Shown here in pieces: positions 1-11,985 of a DNA stretch of 64,000 nucleotides. How positions within the stretch are numbered: position 1 is the first letter of the stretch; the number at the start of each line of letters is the position of its first letter. This stretch comes from Marsupella aquatica. Taxonomy: Eukaryota; Marchantiophyta. Position numbers and translations under genes: made by a program. The stretch spans positions 124,001-188,000 of the forward strand of contig OZ316899.1 of NCBI GenBank assembly GCA_973895155.1. Direction: 5' to 3'. The notes below the pieces were generated by a model. That model did no database searches and was not told where the DNA came from. It saw nothing but the letters and a program-made list of their open reading frames with translations.

Positions 1-1447
1 CTGATATAAACATTTACCTTGATGGTAGTCACCATGAGAAATCTTAAAAAAATATCTTGTATGCCACTTGAGTGTAGCTCCCCTATGCCTTGTTCAAACA
101 TATTCCTTGAATACACACCAAAAAAGTCATAAGCATAATGTCAAAACTCACTTGCACATTCAAGACTAATCAACTATTCTCAAAACATTAAACTATTCTA
201 TTATTATAAAATCTCTACAAAAGTAAGGCTATGACTTTCAATTGATTAGTAAAACATACATTTAAAAAACAGAAATGAAGTTAGTATGTTTCTTCTCTCA
301 TGAAGGTGCCTGTGTATAAAGTTACTCTCTTCCCAACATGATCATTATGATTCTACACTTATGGGTTTTTTCTTCGTTTCCATTTGCCATTAAAATTGAT
401 GAGAATTTTGTTTTTGTCATTACTAGACAAATCATGATGAATAAATTACACTTTCCAAACAAAAAGTATACTTGTCTCCCCACAAAACAATTAAAAAACC
501 AATGCTATAAATAGTTTTTGAGTTTATGAATTTGTTTGTTAGCCATGTCAACTTTTATTATGCAAACTTCAAATACTTTTAAAAACATCTCATAATTTTA
601 TAGACAAGTACAATGCATAATTATCCATTGCACAAAAACATTGCAGGACAATGAAGTGCAGGTGATTGCCTAGCTCCTTGCCTCCAAGATAGTTTGTTGC
701 TCACCCTTGTGATGAATAATTTGTCACTCGAACAAGCAAGGTGATTGCTACAGTGAGGAGTTGCAATGTGAATTACATAGAGAGGTGGAGACAAACAAAG
801 GATGACAACATTATGAGCTCCTTCCAAATTTTTGGCACTGTATTTGGGCACATCATAGAGTTTTGGCAAACTTGATAACCAAGAAAGACCAGGAAAGAGA
901 ATTAGTAAAACAAACAAATACAATATTACCAATGTGTTAAAAAAAATGAGTTGGACCCACATACTAGTTTTAGTTACATGTCCTCGCCCATGGTTGATGG
1001 GGGGCGGGGTCGGTCTATCTCGTGCCAAGATTTCACCACAAAATACAATAATATGGAGCCTGATGAGACCCTGCCAGGCCAAGTGAGACTCCCCAGTCCC
1101 CACAACCGCGCCGCGGACCTGGTAATGGGAAATGAAGCTTGAGCCAGACATTACATAACTGTGCCTGTCAACTGGCGGCTTAGGACTAATCATTGCAACC
1201 TAGCATTAATTACCCTTCTCAGATTCATTCGCTCGCCCTTATTTGCAAAGACGGTCCATCGCCCCTATTCAATGGGCCGACCAAAAGGATAAAGGAGTGT
1301 CATTATCATTATAATAAGGACCCTAAACCGGATTCCACCACCCTTTTTAGTGGATCATGATCAACATTATTGTATCGCTACCGTAGGGCAGTATTGTGAA
1401 CAACAACACTACTGTTCCAAGAATTTCCTTTGCAAAACTCTCAAATA
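1..1447. other. No recognised gene; AT-rich start of window
   Basis: No gene with recognisable homology is seen. The longest open frame is 190 codons on the minus strand (621-1193). Its translation is rich in Cys, Pro and His and shows no domain, and much of it covers a GC-rich patch (about 990-1140) inside AT-rich DNA, so it is probably chance. The GC-rich patch may be a relic of a mobile element. Confidence 0.5.
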
Positions 1448-1522
1448 CCAGGCCCGTGACCGAAGCGGTCGGTCACAAAGGCTGAACCATTTTACGCGGC
1501 TTCTACAGTAGTAGATGTGTTA
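1448..1522 (+). repeat. Dispersed repeat, copy A
   Basis: A block beginning CCAGGCCCGTGACCG and running through a 'GTCACAAAGGCTGAAC' core recurs at 17260-17336 in the same orientation with scattered substitutions. Flanks are unrelated, as expected for an old dispersed element. No coding capacity is seen. Confidence 0.7.
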
Positions 1523-1714
1523 AAGTAAACTGTTGAAATATTCTACGCTCGATTTCGCGGATGAAAGTCGTCTTTCAGATATGGCTGATGATATTTTTCA
1601 AGTATTCATGATATAGTATAGCATGCTCATCCTGGAACATGCTTTACTTTTTGTCTTGTAGTGATATTAAGTGGACAAAATTAAAGAGTAAGACTAGAAT
1701 ACATATTAAATGTG

Positions 1715-1914
1715 AATGAAATCAAATAATATAAATAAAATACATACAATAAAAGTACATGGTGACCAATGGAAAGTACAATTTCATTACACAAAGTTGC
1801 TACGAGTTTTGCACAATGAAATCAAATAATATAAATAAAACACATGCAATAAAAGCACATAGTGACCAATGGAAAGTACAATTCTATTACACAAAGATCC
1901 TACGAGTTGTGCAT
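1715..1914 (+). repeat. Tandem duplication, 2 x 100 bp
   Basis: Two adjacent 100-bp units start at 1715 and 1815, each with AATGAAATCAAATAATATAA and later GTGACCAATGGAAAGTACAA. The copies differ at a few positions. The open frame at 1759-1953 only reads through this repeat. Confidence 0.85.
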
Positions 1915-4741
1915 GTATTTCAGTGTGTCTTATTAATGACTCTTATTCAATAAAAACCATAAACTTAGGAAAGAAAGCCACAAGGGGAGTTTAAGACAGG
2001 ATGTGCTGACATTTCTTAGAATCATTCCTCTCACTCATGAGTATCCTTAAAAGCCGTAGAAAATGAAACCCTTAGTTTCTCTCTAGGACTTAACAAAGTT
2101 TACAAATTATAAGGGGGCTGCCAAAATAAATTCAAAACACTATAGAATACCAAAAATTTAAAGGGGTCCAAAAATGACTTAAAAGTCTATGTGATACAAA
2201 GGATGCCCCTTGTTAAGGTACATTCTAATAAAAATTCATGATACACAAATATGAATAAGACAAAACATGAGATAGCAGCTTCATGAAAAACCAGGAGTTT
2301 ATAGGATCTCATCACGGATAACATTCTCGAAGGTATTATGTACCCAAACTACCGTTGCCTCTGCAAAAACTAAACCTGGTTGGGGGGACAGAGTATAGGG
2401 TATTTTTGTGAGGAAAGTATGCGGAGAAAAGAGCTTGGAATCATTTTCGGGCCATTCGTCTGTCACAATGCCTGCCTTGCATCTGCCCAAAATTCTGGAC
2501 ATTTTGGGAAAATCTGAATATCTAAATTATCATTTAAATATACATGTTAAGAGTCGCCTGCAAATAAATTTTAAATTTAAAAAAAAAACACCCTCATGTT
2601 GTGCGACCATACATGGACCACCGTTGCGCGTGCCCATGCACAAACCTTTTCCCTCCCCAATAGCAACACTTTCACAACAATAACCTCGGGGGCCTCACGC
2701 CAAGGGGGTCTCATATCACAAAGTTTTTGGGGAATAGCACATTAGACATGAGTAAAAGTTTTAATCACTGATTTTTTAAACACAAATTCTTTTGACTTTT
2801 TAGAATCTTCTTATAATTTGCAAAAATTTATTAAAACAGCCCTAATGTTCTTCCACAAAAATGTATTAGTCTTTCACAAAATCCAATAAAAAAAACCTGC
2901 ATTATGGGTCGGAAGCAAATAAGTGAGGACCAGCGGACAACAACAACGATGACCAAACTGATAATAACAATTTTACAGCACTAGCAACCCAACCAAAATG
3001 AGGAGAGATTTGCAACCATGAAGAATGACAAACAATCCGGCCCGTGCATTTTAATGTAGTGCACTCTCATGGTTGTTTTCCAAAAACTTTGTGCCAACAA
3101 AAGACTGTGAAGCAAAACATGGAAGGGGTCAAAGAGACTGGAAAAAAAAGGGGGCGATGATCAAGGAGAAAGTGGGAGGCACATGGATGGGAAGACACGG
3201 CCTTCGAAGCTCTATGGATGAGAAAAGGGGATGATAACTTTTGAATTCAAAACTTAGAGCACGGTCAACCATTTTTTACTTTCATTCGTACTTTATTCAA
3301 AAGTTGAAATTTGAAAGTCTTAGAGCTCATAGAATAAACATGGTGACCATATACTGTGGCAAAATCTTAGTACCAATGGAGCATGGGGTCAAGATTAAAA
3401 AAATAGGCAAAGATAGCCAACATTTGCCTGATTCAAATCAATGTGGCATGGAAGAACTAGAAAAAAAACCTAACCCTAATAACTCTTTCCATGATATGTG
3501 AAGGGTTGTGAAATGAATGTCGTTTTGCATACGAATGGACTTTCTTATTGCTAGTTGTGTTGAGATACATGTGTTGAGGAACCAGGGTACAACGCACAAT
3601 CTATCTTGACTTGAAAGATGTTTGGTTCACCCAGTTCAGGGTGCGTCCTTGACCAAAATGCTAGGGAAAATTGACTATACATAATTATGAACACCATACA
3701 TTGGCCATAGCTTGGCAAATCACATGCTGGGTCGATGACACTATACTCTTCTCTCACTCCACTCTCCAACGCTTGAACATTGATATCTAGTGTCAGCACA
3801 ATGAAGTGTTCCTCCAAGGTATATAGGCCCTCTCCACTATTCTAACCTCAGCAGCACTAATTCATGGTAAAGTACGTTGTGTTTGGAGGGCTTAACCTAT
3901 TTAACCACTTGCTTGTCTTCAGTTAAGTATCAACAAGTTGTTAACCCTTGCTACTCTCAACAATGTTGTTATGGATGGGGCACTTGTAAGGGAAACCTAC
4001 ATCCTCATTCTCCCTCCCCCATCATCCCTTACCACATGAAATTAGTTTGTGGACTCCCTGGCTACATTTTTTAGGGCTTGTTTGAGTAAAAATAATCTAT
4101 GTAATGCTAGCTTTAACTCAAGTTGCGAGAGCCTATTATGGTCCAAAATGTTATGGTATCAAAGATTATTACGATGAGATAGTTTTACAAATCTTAATGA
4201 AAGTATAGGAGAAATTACCTCATGCATACAAATCTGATTTTATAATGTTCTTCATAATGACCAGGAAAATAAGGGCCTTTAGCTTGGGTTTTGAGAGGCT
4301 AATATGGTCCATAATGTTCTGCTAGCTAGAAGACATTAAAACACTTCAGCTCTATGAGATATTTTAACTATTATTACATTAAAACACTTAAGAGATATTT
4401 TAACTAAGTTTAGAACATTAATTCATGAACCCAAGGCACAGTTTTGTTTATGTTAGTTGATTTTGGCATTGGATGGCACTATATTCAACCAATAAATTGC
4501 CCTGGGCACTCAATTTGAGTTGAGAAGACACAATTGAGAAATCTGCTTTTCTCAACAAGGAACCCTAAGCTTTCTAGTAGCTGAGTCCTCTTTGTAGATT
4601 TGTCAATGTACTTTCAAATAACTGGAAATTCTAGAGATGTCACTGAAGTCTGACTTTGGCAAGTTTTGAATTAGAGGTTAATAGCCTCATGACCTTGACG
4701 CAACTATTCACCAAATGGAGAAGGGTAGCGCTTAAGCTTTC

Positions 4742-4745
<4 letters not shown>
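1915..4745. other. AT-rich intergenic DNA, nothing recognised
   Basis: Open frames here are all under 95 codons, overlap on both strands and show no recognisable domain, codon bias or splice pattern. Several A- and T-tracts are present. Confidence 0.5.

Positions 4746-4809
<64 letters not shown>
4746..4809 (+). repeat. (GA)32 microsatellite
   Basis: About 64 bp of uninterrupted GA dinucleotide. Purine-only on the plus strand, so it could form triplex DNA and is probably length-polymorphic. Confidence 0.95.
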
Positions 4810-4812
<3 letters not shown>

Positions 4813-6490
4813 CTGATTAGGAAGATTAGGAAGGGATGCTGGTAGTCATGTTGTGTTCGACAAATATGATTGATAGATTTTCACAGCTTGCATTGTTTAG
4901 ATTAGATTTTATCAAGAAATCATTGTGGACCCATTCAGCCATGCCCTGAGCAGTTTGACATTTTTTCAACTGTCACAGGAATGCTTTGCTTTCCAGGCCA
5001 AAGTCGACAACATGGTTATCACAAGCAAATGTCAAAATCAGTCTTTTTTGCTACATGCAACCAACCAAATTCTCAAGCTAAGAGAGTTAATAGTCAATCC
5101 TCGGCAAATACATTTGAAACCAGTTCAATGTCTGATCAAATGAATTGTATCAATTCACCAAGTTCAAGTTCCGACCATAGTTTGCCTAAATTGCAAAAGG
5201 TTGAAAATCTTACTCCATGTGCTAATTACCCTTTAACAAGGAAGTTATCAAGTTAGTTATTAGTCATTGTTTATTACATGATTTAATTTTTAAAATTGGA
5301 TATGTAACTAAAATGGTTACATAGTGACAGTTTTACCCGTCTTGCTCTTTGCATTTATAAATTTTTACATCCCTTTTTTACTCTAAAATTTCTAAACCCT
5401 AAACCCCAAACCCCAAAATTCACAGCCAAGTTGATGCAAACATGAATGAAAACTGCAAATTTGATTCACAAAATGGACAAGTCTTGTTTGTTGTAATTGT
5501 TGTTGACGTGGCACACTCTGGTGCCAGGAATTTTGGAAGGGACCTCTAATGGGGTCCGTTCCAACTTTCCTTTTTGGAAGAGTCCAAATTGACAAAAAAG
5601 TGATTGGCAATTTAAAGCTCAATAATGTTACCCTAAACTAGACCTACATACTGGTTTAATTTATTAACAATTATTCTTCCACTACTTTTGTATTCCTCCC
5701 CTCTTTTTTAGCCCCTTCAAAAGAGTCGTCCCTCTTCCAGGTGACCCATTTCACCCAAAGGAAAAAGAAATAAAAAAAGAATTAAATTAAAAAAACTGAT
5801 AAATCAAAGACATGGAACGCTCCCACACAAAAAAGGTCCCTTAAAAAGAGTCAAGCCCCTTGGAAACAGTGTCACAGGTGACCCATTTCACCCATGGGAA
5901 AAAAAGAAAAGAACAAAAGAGAAAGAAGAAAGAAGGAAAAAACAAACACATTGAAAGTAAGTTGGAGAGAATAAAGATAGAGGGAGCCATTGATGATAGT
6001 ATACTGTGTAGTTCTATGCCTAACAAGAACTAACGAGTGTTTGTAGACGGTACCTTGTATTTTTCAAGTAGTATACGCAGAATAGTGTGCGAGGAACGTA
6101 TACGCAGGCAAAAAGAAGAAGTTTAGAGTCCTTTTTCGGCCCCCACCACAAAACTGAACTTAAAGGTCTACAGGAGTTCAACCAACGGTCAATAATCACT
6201 CCACTTACAAATATTCTCCTCCGGCCCCAACTCTGGGATCCCTCGCGATTCAATGGGCTGGCGCCTGTACTGCATAGGGTTCATAAACGACGTACTGCGC
6301 TAGTCGGCACCCACGGACCCACCATAACCAGTGGAATAGTAGATGCGTGATTCGGTGATTGTACACCTACCGTCGGGGAGAACAACAACTTACTGTGAAC
6401 CTTTCAAGACCCACTCTGAAATATATGAATAGATGAATGTACAACACAATAATCCCGTAATTTTCTCTCTACAGGACTATAAATATTGGA
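4810..6490. other. Intergenic DNA with a telobox and an imperfect duplication
   Basis: No gene recognised. Telomere-like AAACCCTAAACCCC occurs near 5394-5418. An imperfect repeat containing AGGTGACCCATTTCACCCA followed by an A-rich purine run appears near 5738 and again near 5876, about 137 bp apart. Confidence 0.5.
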
Positions 6491-7914
6491 GGTATATGCT
6501 CAATCAAACCCCTTTGGACTGTTTCCTGCTTAATCGACCCCCTATGTTCAAATCTGCCCCAATCGACCTCCTATGTTCGAACCTGCCCCAATCGACCCCC
6601 TTTGATATGTTTATGGTTCATGACATGCCGTGTATTGCAATTGCAATCTACCTGAACCTGTCCGTGGGTGCAAGCGACTTGGCCAAACCATCAAATGCTT
6701 CATTTAGGGTCGGTCGTGCCTTGACGGTGACGATCAAGGATTTCAGAAATGATGTGAAGACAATACATGTTATGTCTTCAGGTGTTGCATTATTGAATTA
6801 GCCTCATATAACTTGGTCCAAATGTTCATTGTTTCAAATTCTGTCATGATGACTTCTGTTGGTCATGAGGTTTGGGGGAATCTATTGCATTGAGGGTTAT
6901 TGGGAAGCTCAGTCTCTTTTTTGTTAGAGTTTGCATGCAATCTAGATGACATTGTAGTCGTGTGAGGTACACTTAGAACTATCAATGTTGGAGATTTTGA
7001 TGTCATTGTGCATCTCTGGCATAGAGGGGATCTATTTGAAGTGGACATTTTTTAATGTGACATTTTATCACTACAAGATAGAGCGTGCCCAAAAGCAAGA
7101 CTCAATTGCACGTGGGTTTAGGATAACTGATGGGAAAGCCTATAAGAAAGTTTGTAAGAATTTGATGTTGTCATCAATTGTTGTTGATATGTTTATTCTA
7201 GTGAATACAATACACTTTGTTGAGAGTACATAATGCAGAGTGTCTTAGTTCAATTGCTCGTAATGGAAGCAACAGGCAACTCAAATTCAAACACTAAACC
7301 CTAAACACTTCAAGGATTTTGGAGAATTTTACAGGTGTTTTGGATTCTTGGCTGTCATAATGGTCTTGCGGCATAAAGATTGGAAACATTTTGAAATAAT
7401 TTCTGAATGCAAGTGTGCCGATTTAGCAAATTAATCGGTGTCAAACAGATCCAGCAGGGCATTTTCTGTGAGTGAGATCCAAACATAGATTTGTCTCTAG
7501 TGGAATGCACTCATAAAGATTCTCAACAAATCAACTATATAGGAACATTATGGAGATAGCAGCCCAGTTTTATTACCTCTAAACTTCAGACAAATGGAGA
7601 CCCCTAAATGTTTGAAGACCATACTAGTTTTGTCTTCAAACACAAGTATCCACGACTGCGTCCGGTATCATTCGATCTTATCATGCGTGGATTGTGGGCC
7701 CACTCTTATCTCGACATAATTGCAGCATACCACGGACGAGACCACGGGCTCATATAATAGAAAATTAGAGTTTACCGTGATAAACTCTCCCTATACTACT
7801 CTTCCCAAGAATTATATGTAAGAAATTGTCAGAGGGGGTCGATTGGGGCAGATCTGAACATAGGGGGTTGATTAAATAAGAAACAGTCCAGAGGGGGTCG
7901 ATTAAGCATATACC
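6491..7914. mobile_element. Inverted-repeat element, probably a non-autonomous DNA transposon
   Basis: The left end (6491-6574) starts GGTATATGCTCAATC. The right end (7831-7914), read in reverse complement, starts GGTATATGCTTAATC and follows the left arm for about 84 bp, both carrying the block CCCCTATGTTCA[A/G]ATCTGCC. A shorter copy of that block is repeated at the inner side of the left arm, to about 6602. The 1.26-kb interior has no frame that looks like a transposase; the longest, 6433-6801, crosses the left arm. No clear target-site duplication was found. A foldback element or two opposed copies of a short repeat remain possible. Confidence 0.6.
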
Positions 7915-8465
7915 TTGAATTATTGCTGTTAGGTTTGTCACAGATCCACTAAATTTTGAATGACGAGAATCTTACCCAGGGAGGATTCATGATGATGCAT
8001 TGATATTGTCAATCGTGGTAAATAGAAAAACCTTCCCGGCGGCCGCCGCCACCACTGAGGATGTATTCACTTTCTAGTCACTTGTAGCGCGAGTCGTCAA
8101 ATGACCGCACTCCTCCAGCCCCACTCCTACACAATAATACTCCCCAAGTTCGACAGAACTACGGGGAATATATTTCGAGAGTACAATTTTGTGAATTATG
8201 AACTGCCGTTTCCCGCCCTAAACCATAAACTCGCATCCAAGCCGCCCAAAAATTATCCCGACTCCATGCGCCAGTCCGAGTCTGCCTGTCCTGCAAAATC
8301 GAAAGACTGAGGATTCTCATCCTTCAAACGAACCGATCGAGCCCCCGTGCGTGACTTTTGCAATCCCTCCATTTTCTCAGGCAGGGAGGACCGAACCCAA
8401 TCACAACCGAAGCGAGGATTGTCAGCAAGTCTTTCCGTGATCCCTGCCTTGCTAGCTGATCGTCT
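7915..8465. other. Region upstream of ORF1-like gene
   Basis: No recognised gene. A 69-codon frame at 8101-8310 has no recognisable domain. A short GC-rich run of GCC repeats lies at 8040-8053. The segment may be leader sequence of the retroelement remnant that follows. Confidence 0.35.
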
Positions 8466-8522
8466 TAGTGTTCCTTAGTACTCATAGTGTTCCTTAGTAC
8501 TCTTAGTGTTCCTTGACACTCT
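8466..8522 (+). repeat. 3 x 19 bp tandem repeat
   Basis: Units starting TAGTGTTCCTTAGTACT lie at 8466, 8485 and 8504; the third diverges at its end. The array ends just upstream of the ORF1-like frame. Confidence 0.85.
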
Positions 8523-8546
8523 GGTCACTTGATATATAGGCAGGAT

Positions 8547-9737
8547 ATGGTTCTCGAGAAGGTGACCTCCGGAAAACAACATGAGATGTCTCGAAAATCG
8601 AAGGTGGGGGGGAGGGGGCCATCCTTCAATTGGGCCTTACAGGATCGGGTGCACAAGATCCGCGAGCCGCAACACGCGGAATATCTCCAGCAGACCGGAC
8701 TTGCCGACTTTGTGGTGGAGGTTTGCTGGGATACGAAAAGTTATCCGGACTCGGATATGATACAGTTCATACAGAACTATGACCACGAAAAATCAAAGAC
8801 CTCTGTCAGAGGTCACCCAATCGATTTGAGCATGGAAAATATTCGGAAGACTTTCCGACTGGAGGGGGGGGGGCCGCCGTTAGACGCTAAAGTGACTAAT
8901 TACACTCCCACGACGTTCAAGGCTAGAAGGGCCACAAATGGTTCTTACAAGTTGACAGATTGCGAGCACACTGTCATCCGAGAAAGGTTGGCATTCCAAT
9001 TCGTAGCTATTCATATTCGGCCAGCAAAGGGCGAGGCGTATTCTTGCCACATAAAGCAGGTGGAACAGTCGGCCAGACATGATTGGGGCAAAACTTTTGG
9101 CGGCAAGCTCCGTGAATCACTCGGCTTAGCTCATAAGCAATTCGTGGACGGTAAGATGTCGTCCTACACTTGCCATTTCTCGCCGCATCTTCAAGTCATG
9201 CTAAGTGGGCACACCCCTTGCGTCATGTCTTCGTCATCCCCGGCTCGAGATGCTTCATGCGACGATGAAAGGGTACAGATCACCCTAAACCCCCCGATAG
9301 ATCCGGATGTGAAGGAGTTGGAGCAAGACATAGCGGAAGAGGCGGCCACTGTGAATGATGCGGGTCTGGACGGGGAGCTGGGTGCTGTGCAAGGTGGGGA
9401 TGCAGGTGAACGGTGCCAGTCTCCACAGTACTCGATTGGTTTTTCGGTGGTGACCCCGCACGGAATCCGGAGTCAAACACCGCCAGACGCTGGCAGCGAC
9501 GGTGGTGGAGTGGAAGATGATGTGAACAATGCGATCCTCCCCCAGATTGCCACACCTGCTATTGCTTTACCCGGAGCGGACACATGTTGTCCATGCTCAC
9601 TCCTCGTAGGAGCCTTGGAAAAAGAGAACCTGCTACGGGCGGATGAGAATAACAGGATGGCAACGAGTTTCAACCACAAGTTTGATCTCCTTGAGAGCCA
9701 ACTCCATGAAGTCAAACTTCTTCTAGAGGTAAAGTAA
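8547..9737 (+). CDS. Retroelement-linked ORF1-like protein (solo copy)
   Basis: Intact frame of about 396 codons from the first ATG; an in-frame TTG lies 18 bases upstream. Residues about 30-230 match the ORF1 at 56635-58632 upstream of gag. Shared landmarks are an 'H-x-x-YL-x-x-x-G' start, a Trp about 14 residues on, 'DM-x-x-F-(I/V)-(Q/K)-NYD', an 'RG' and a 'E-(R)-L-x-FQ' block leading to 'QVE'. A Pro/Asp-rich linker follows, then a short C-terminal helix with heptad-like Leu after a 'CPC' motif that ORF1 also has. Function is unknown. The related copy upstream of gag suggests a retroelement accessory protein. No gag or pol is seen beside it, so it is a remnant or a domesticated copy. The coiled coil is much shorter than in the other relatives. 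Confidence 0.65.
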   Translation: MVLEKVTSGKQHEMSRKSKVGGRGPSFNWALQDRVHKIREPQHAEYLQQTGLADFVVEVCWDTKSYPDSDMIQFIQNYDHEKSKTSVRGHPIDLSMENIRKTFRLEGGGPPLDAKVTNYTPTTFKARRATNGSYKLTDCEHTVIRERLAFQFVAIHIRPAKGEAYSCHIKQVEQSARHDWGKTFGGKLRESLGLAHKQFVDGKMSSYTCHFSPHLQVMLSGHTPCVMSSSSPARDASCDDERVQITLNPPIDPDVKELEQDIAEEAATVNDAGLDGELGAVQGGDAGERCQSPQYSIGFSVVTPHGIRSQTPPDAGSDGGGVEDDVNNAILPQIATPAIALPGADTCCPCSLLVGALEKENLLRADENNRMATSFNHKFDLLESQLHEVKLLLEVK

Positions 9738-10082
9738 CAATAGGATCTTACTAGCCATATCATTATTTCCTGTTCATCTGTCCGGACCATCGAGTATGCG
9801 TTAGTACGTACTATACAAAATGGTCAATTAACTCCTACGTACTTAAACTACTACAAAATCACTAGTGAAAGGACCCTAAATGTTTCCCTTGTCGTACACT
9901 CTATTTTTCATTCTTCAATTCACAATCGCCCTAGCCAGAATGATGAAATATGCTGGTCGGCATAGGTGTGTGGTGACGGGAGACAAGTGTTCCATTATGT
10001 ACTAGAACCGAATTGTTTCAATTGTGACGTGCAGGCCAGAACTCCTCCCACCACCTCGCACAACAGCGCAGGCGAAGAAGAC
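9738..10082. other. Spacer between ORF1-like gene and Myb gene
   Basis: About 345 bp with no clear gene. The frame of the Myb gene stays open upstream to a GTG at 9966, so translation could begin earlier or an upstream exon may exist. GACGTGCAG near 10026-10034 could be a 3' splice site. Confidence 0.4.
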
Positions 10083-10758
10083 ATGAAACCTGATATGCAC
10101 ATCATGTCCACCCTAAATTTGCAGAGAAAACGGATTTTCGATGCATCCGCCCCGAGCAGTCCACCTCCAGCTTCCACACAGGACACCCGAAAACACAAGT
10201 CCGTCCGACTCGCCGACCCTGAAACAGCCACAATGCAGCCAGCCCAATTCGTTGACCCAGCCGGCAAATCGAACTGCAACACGACGAAACATGAACGCAG
10301 ACAAAATAGAAGGTGGACCGAGGAAGAGGAACAGTGCCTCAGAAGTGGAGTAAACAGGTGAGTATGGAGACATCCTGCATCGATGCTCCGCGTTCCACTC
10401 ATATTGATTATCCTGTTTGTGCTTTTCATCACACAGTGAGTTACAGACTATTCGTGTATTCTTGCGGCCAAGATGTATTACCTACTATGGGCTAATCATG
10501 TGTTTGTCAAGGAACATTCATTCTCATTGAATTTCTAACAACAGGTTTGGGAAAGGCAAGTGGAATATCATCCGTAAAGCAAGCTTGGATATTTTGAAAG
10601 GTCGAACAGAGGTAAGCTTTGGTCATATTAATTCGCAATACCACGTTTCAATCCACGGAATGCAAATACGACCCATCGATTTACTCTTGTGGCTTGTGGC
10701 ACAGGTCGATCTCAAAGACAAGTGGCGGAATTTGGAGAAGTCATCTCACGACGATTGA
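10083..10758 (+). CDS. Telobox (TRB-like) Myb-domain protein, three exons
   Basis: Predicted exons are 10083-10357, 10545-10611 and 10705-10758, joined by GT-AG introns (donors GTGAGT and GTAAGC; acceptors ACAACAG and GGCACAG). Codon phase is kept across both junctions, giving about 131 residues. The last ~57 residues form one Myb repeat of the telomere-binding class: 'RRWTEEEEQCLRSGV', 'FGKGKWNII', and the diagnostic 'VDLKDKWRN' on exon 3. In TRB/Smh proteins this repeat sits at the N-terminus and is followed by a linker-histone domain. Here it is C-terminal and the protein stops a few residues later, after a low-complexity Pro/Ser/Thr N-terminal part. TRB relatives bind TTTAGGG DNA and promoter teloboxes in the nucleus; that role is inferred. 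The start codon is uncertain. It could also be a truncated TRB derivative carried by mobile DNA. Confidence 0.7.
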
Positions 10759-11747
10759 CTGGCTATGGCCATACTGGACAGGGGATATATGGCTTGTACA
10801 TGATTTCAGAGCTGCTTTGTTGCCGTCAATTACACACAAGAAGTGAGCTCCGATTGCACGAGTGATGCGTCGTTTGCCTCTATATATCTCCGAGGCGGTG
10901 AGGTAGAGCACACAGCTTCGTGTCTGGAATGCTCCATAAAACAACCTTTGCAGCATCACAATATAGGATGTTTGTTAGGATTGGATTGGGCTTTGGCCGG
11001 TCGTGTGCACCAACTCAGTCTGGTCAGGAGAGATCACTCGAGCAGGCAAGTGTGGGTTTCTAGGTAGGTGGCATGGCACTATCTTCCCTTACCAGGAGTT
11101 CGCCTATCTATCGGCTTAGTTATGCAATATAAAGATTGAATTGCAATCTACCTATATATACATTTCTTTTTGTTTTTTGTTTAATTCAAGCAAGCCTTCT
11201 TGTCTCCTTCCAGACCCCAAACCCTAAACCCATTCGGTATTTGGTTTCACAATATTCAGTTTGACAATGTCAAGTTAATTCATCCATTTTGAACAATAAT
11301 GTTGGGCCTGTATGGGATGAGCCAGTTTATCGGCCTAAAAAGCTTGACACCACCCCCCATCCTATCGACGTCGCATCTGAACCGCAAAATCCGACATCCT
11401 TCAACTCTTTTCCTCGAACGTCAACCCATGGTCATAATCTGCATCCAGAGAGGTACTTGCGGATGACGACAGAAGGTACAAGGCCAAACGCACCCGTGCT
11501 TCATTCGCTCACCCCAAAACCCTGAATACATGCTCTCATCCGCCCTAACCAAAGCCTGGCCAATTTCGTTTGATGTCCCGATTCATTGACCTACCACAGG
11601 CCAGTAGCTCAATTCCGATGATGATATTGTACTACATCATCATGCTGCCTACAAAACAAAAATTCTGCACGACTGTCGGGTAGAGCCCCTAGCTGATCAA
11701 AATACCTCCCCAACAACACATATCCTTGCTTAACAGATGCTGCTGTA
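10759..11747. other. No recognised gene
   Basis: Only short overlapping frames. A telomere-like CCCCAAACCCTAAACCC lies near 11216-11232. Nothing else is assigned. Confidence 0.45.
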
Positions 11748-11985
11748 GCTCTACGTGATAGTCGTGCAACGGCGAGGTTGAAGGCAGAGTGGGCGGAGTT
11801 GATGTGAGGGGGGTTAAGGAAGAAGGCCCCAGTGCTATCCGAGCTCGTGATGCCGTCACGTTTCAGGAATAGCGGAGATCGATTTACTTTTTAATGTGGT
11901 TCGTTTGTATTTTCATGGTGGGACAGTCTTTTTCGGTCACTGGTGGCAAAACGACCACAAAGATCGGGCATTCCGGTTTCGGGGT
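11748..11985 (+). repeat. Dispersed repeat family R1, copy 1
   Basis: Shares blocks in the same order with the 35.4-37.1 kb tandem zone: 'GCTCTACG..ATAG', 'GAAGAAGGCC..AGTGCTATCC', 'GGGATCGA.TTACTTT', then 'TTGTATTTTCATGG' and a 'GTCTTTTTCGG..ACT.GTGGCAA' block. The last part also recurs at 38444-38570. The copies differ by point changes and internal deletions. Non-coding. Confidence 0.75.

Noticed and set aside
621-1193. 190-codon minus-strand frame
   Set aside because: No domain, unusual composition, and part depends on a GC-rich patch with a competing frame on the other strand.
8466-8522. Short regular repeats considered as a CRISPR-like array
   Set aside because: Units are contiguous 19-bp tandem repeats without spacers, in a eukaryotic context.
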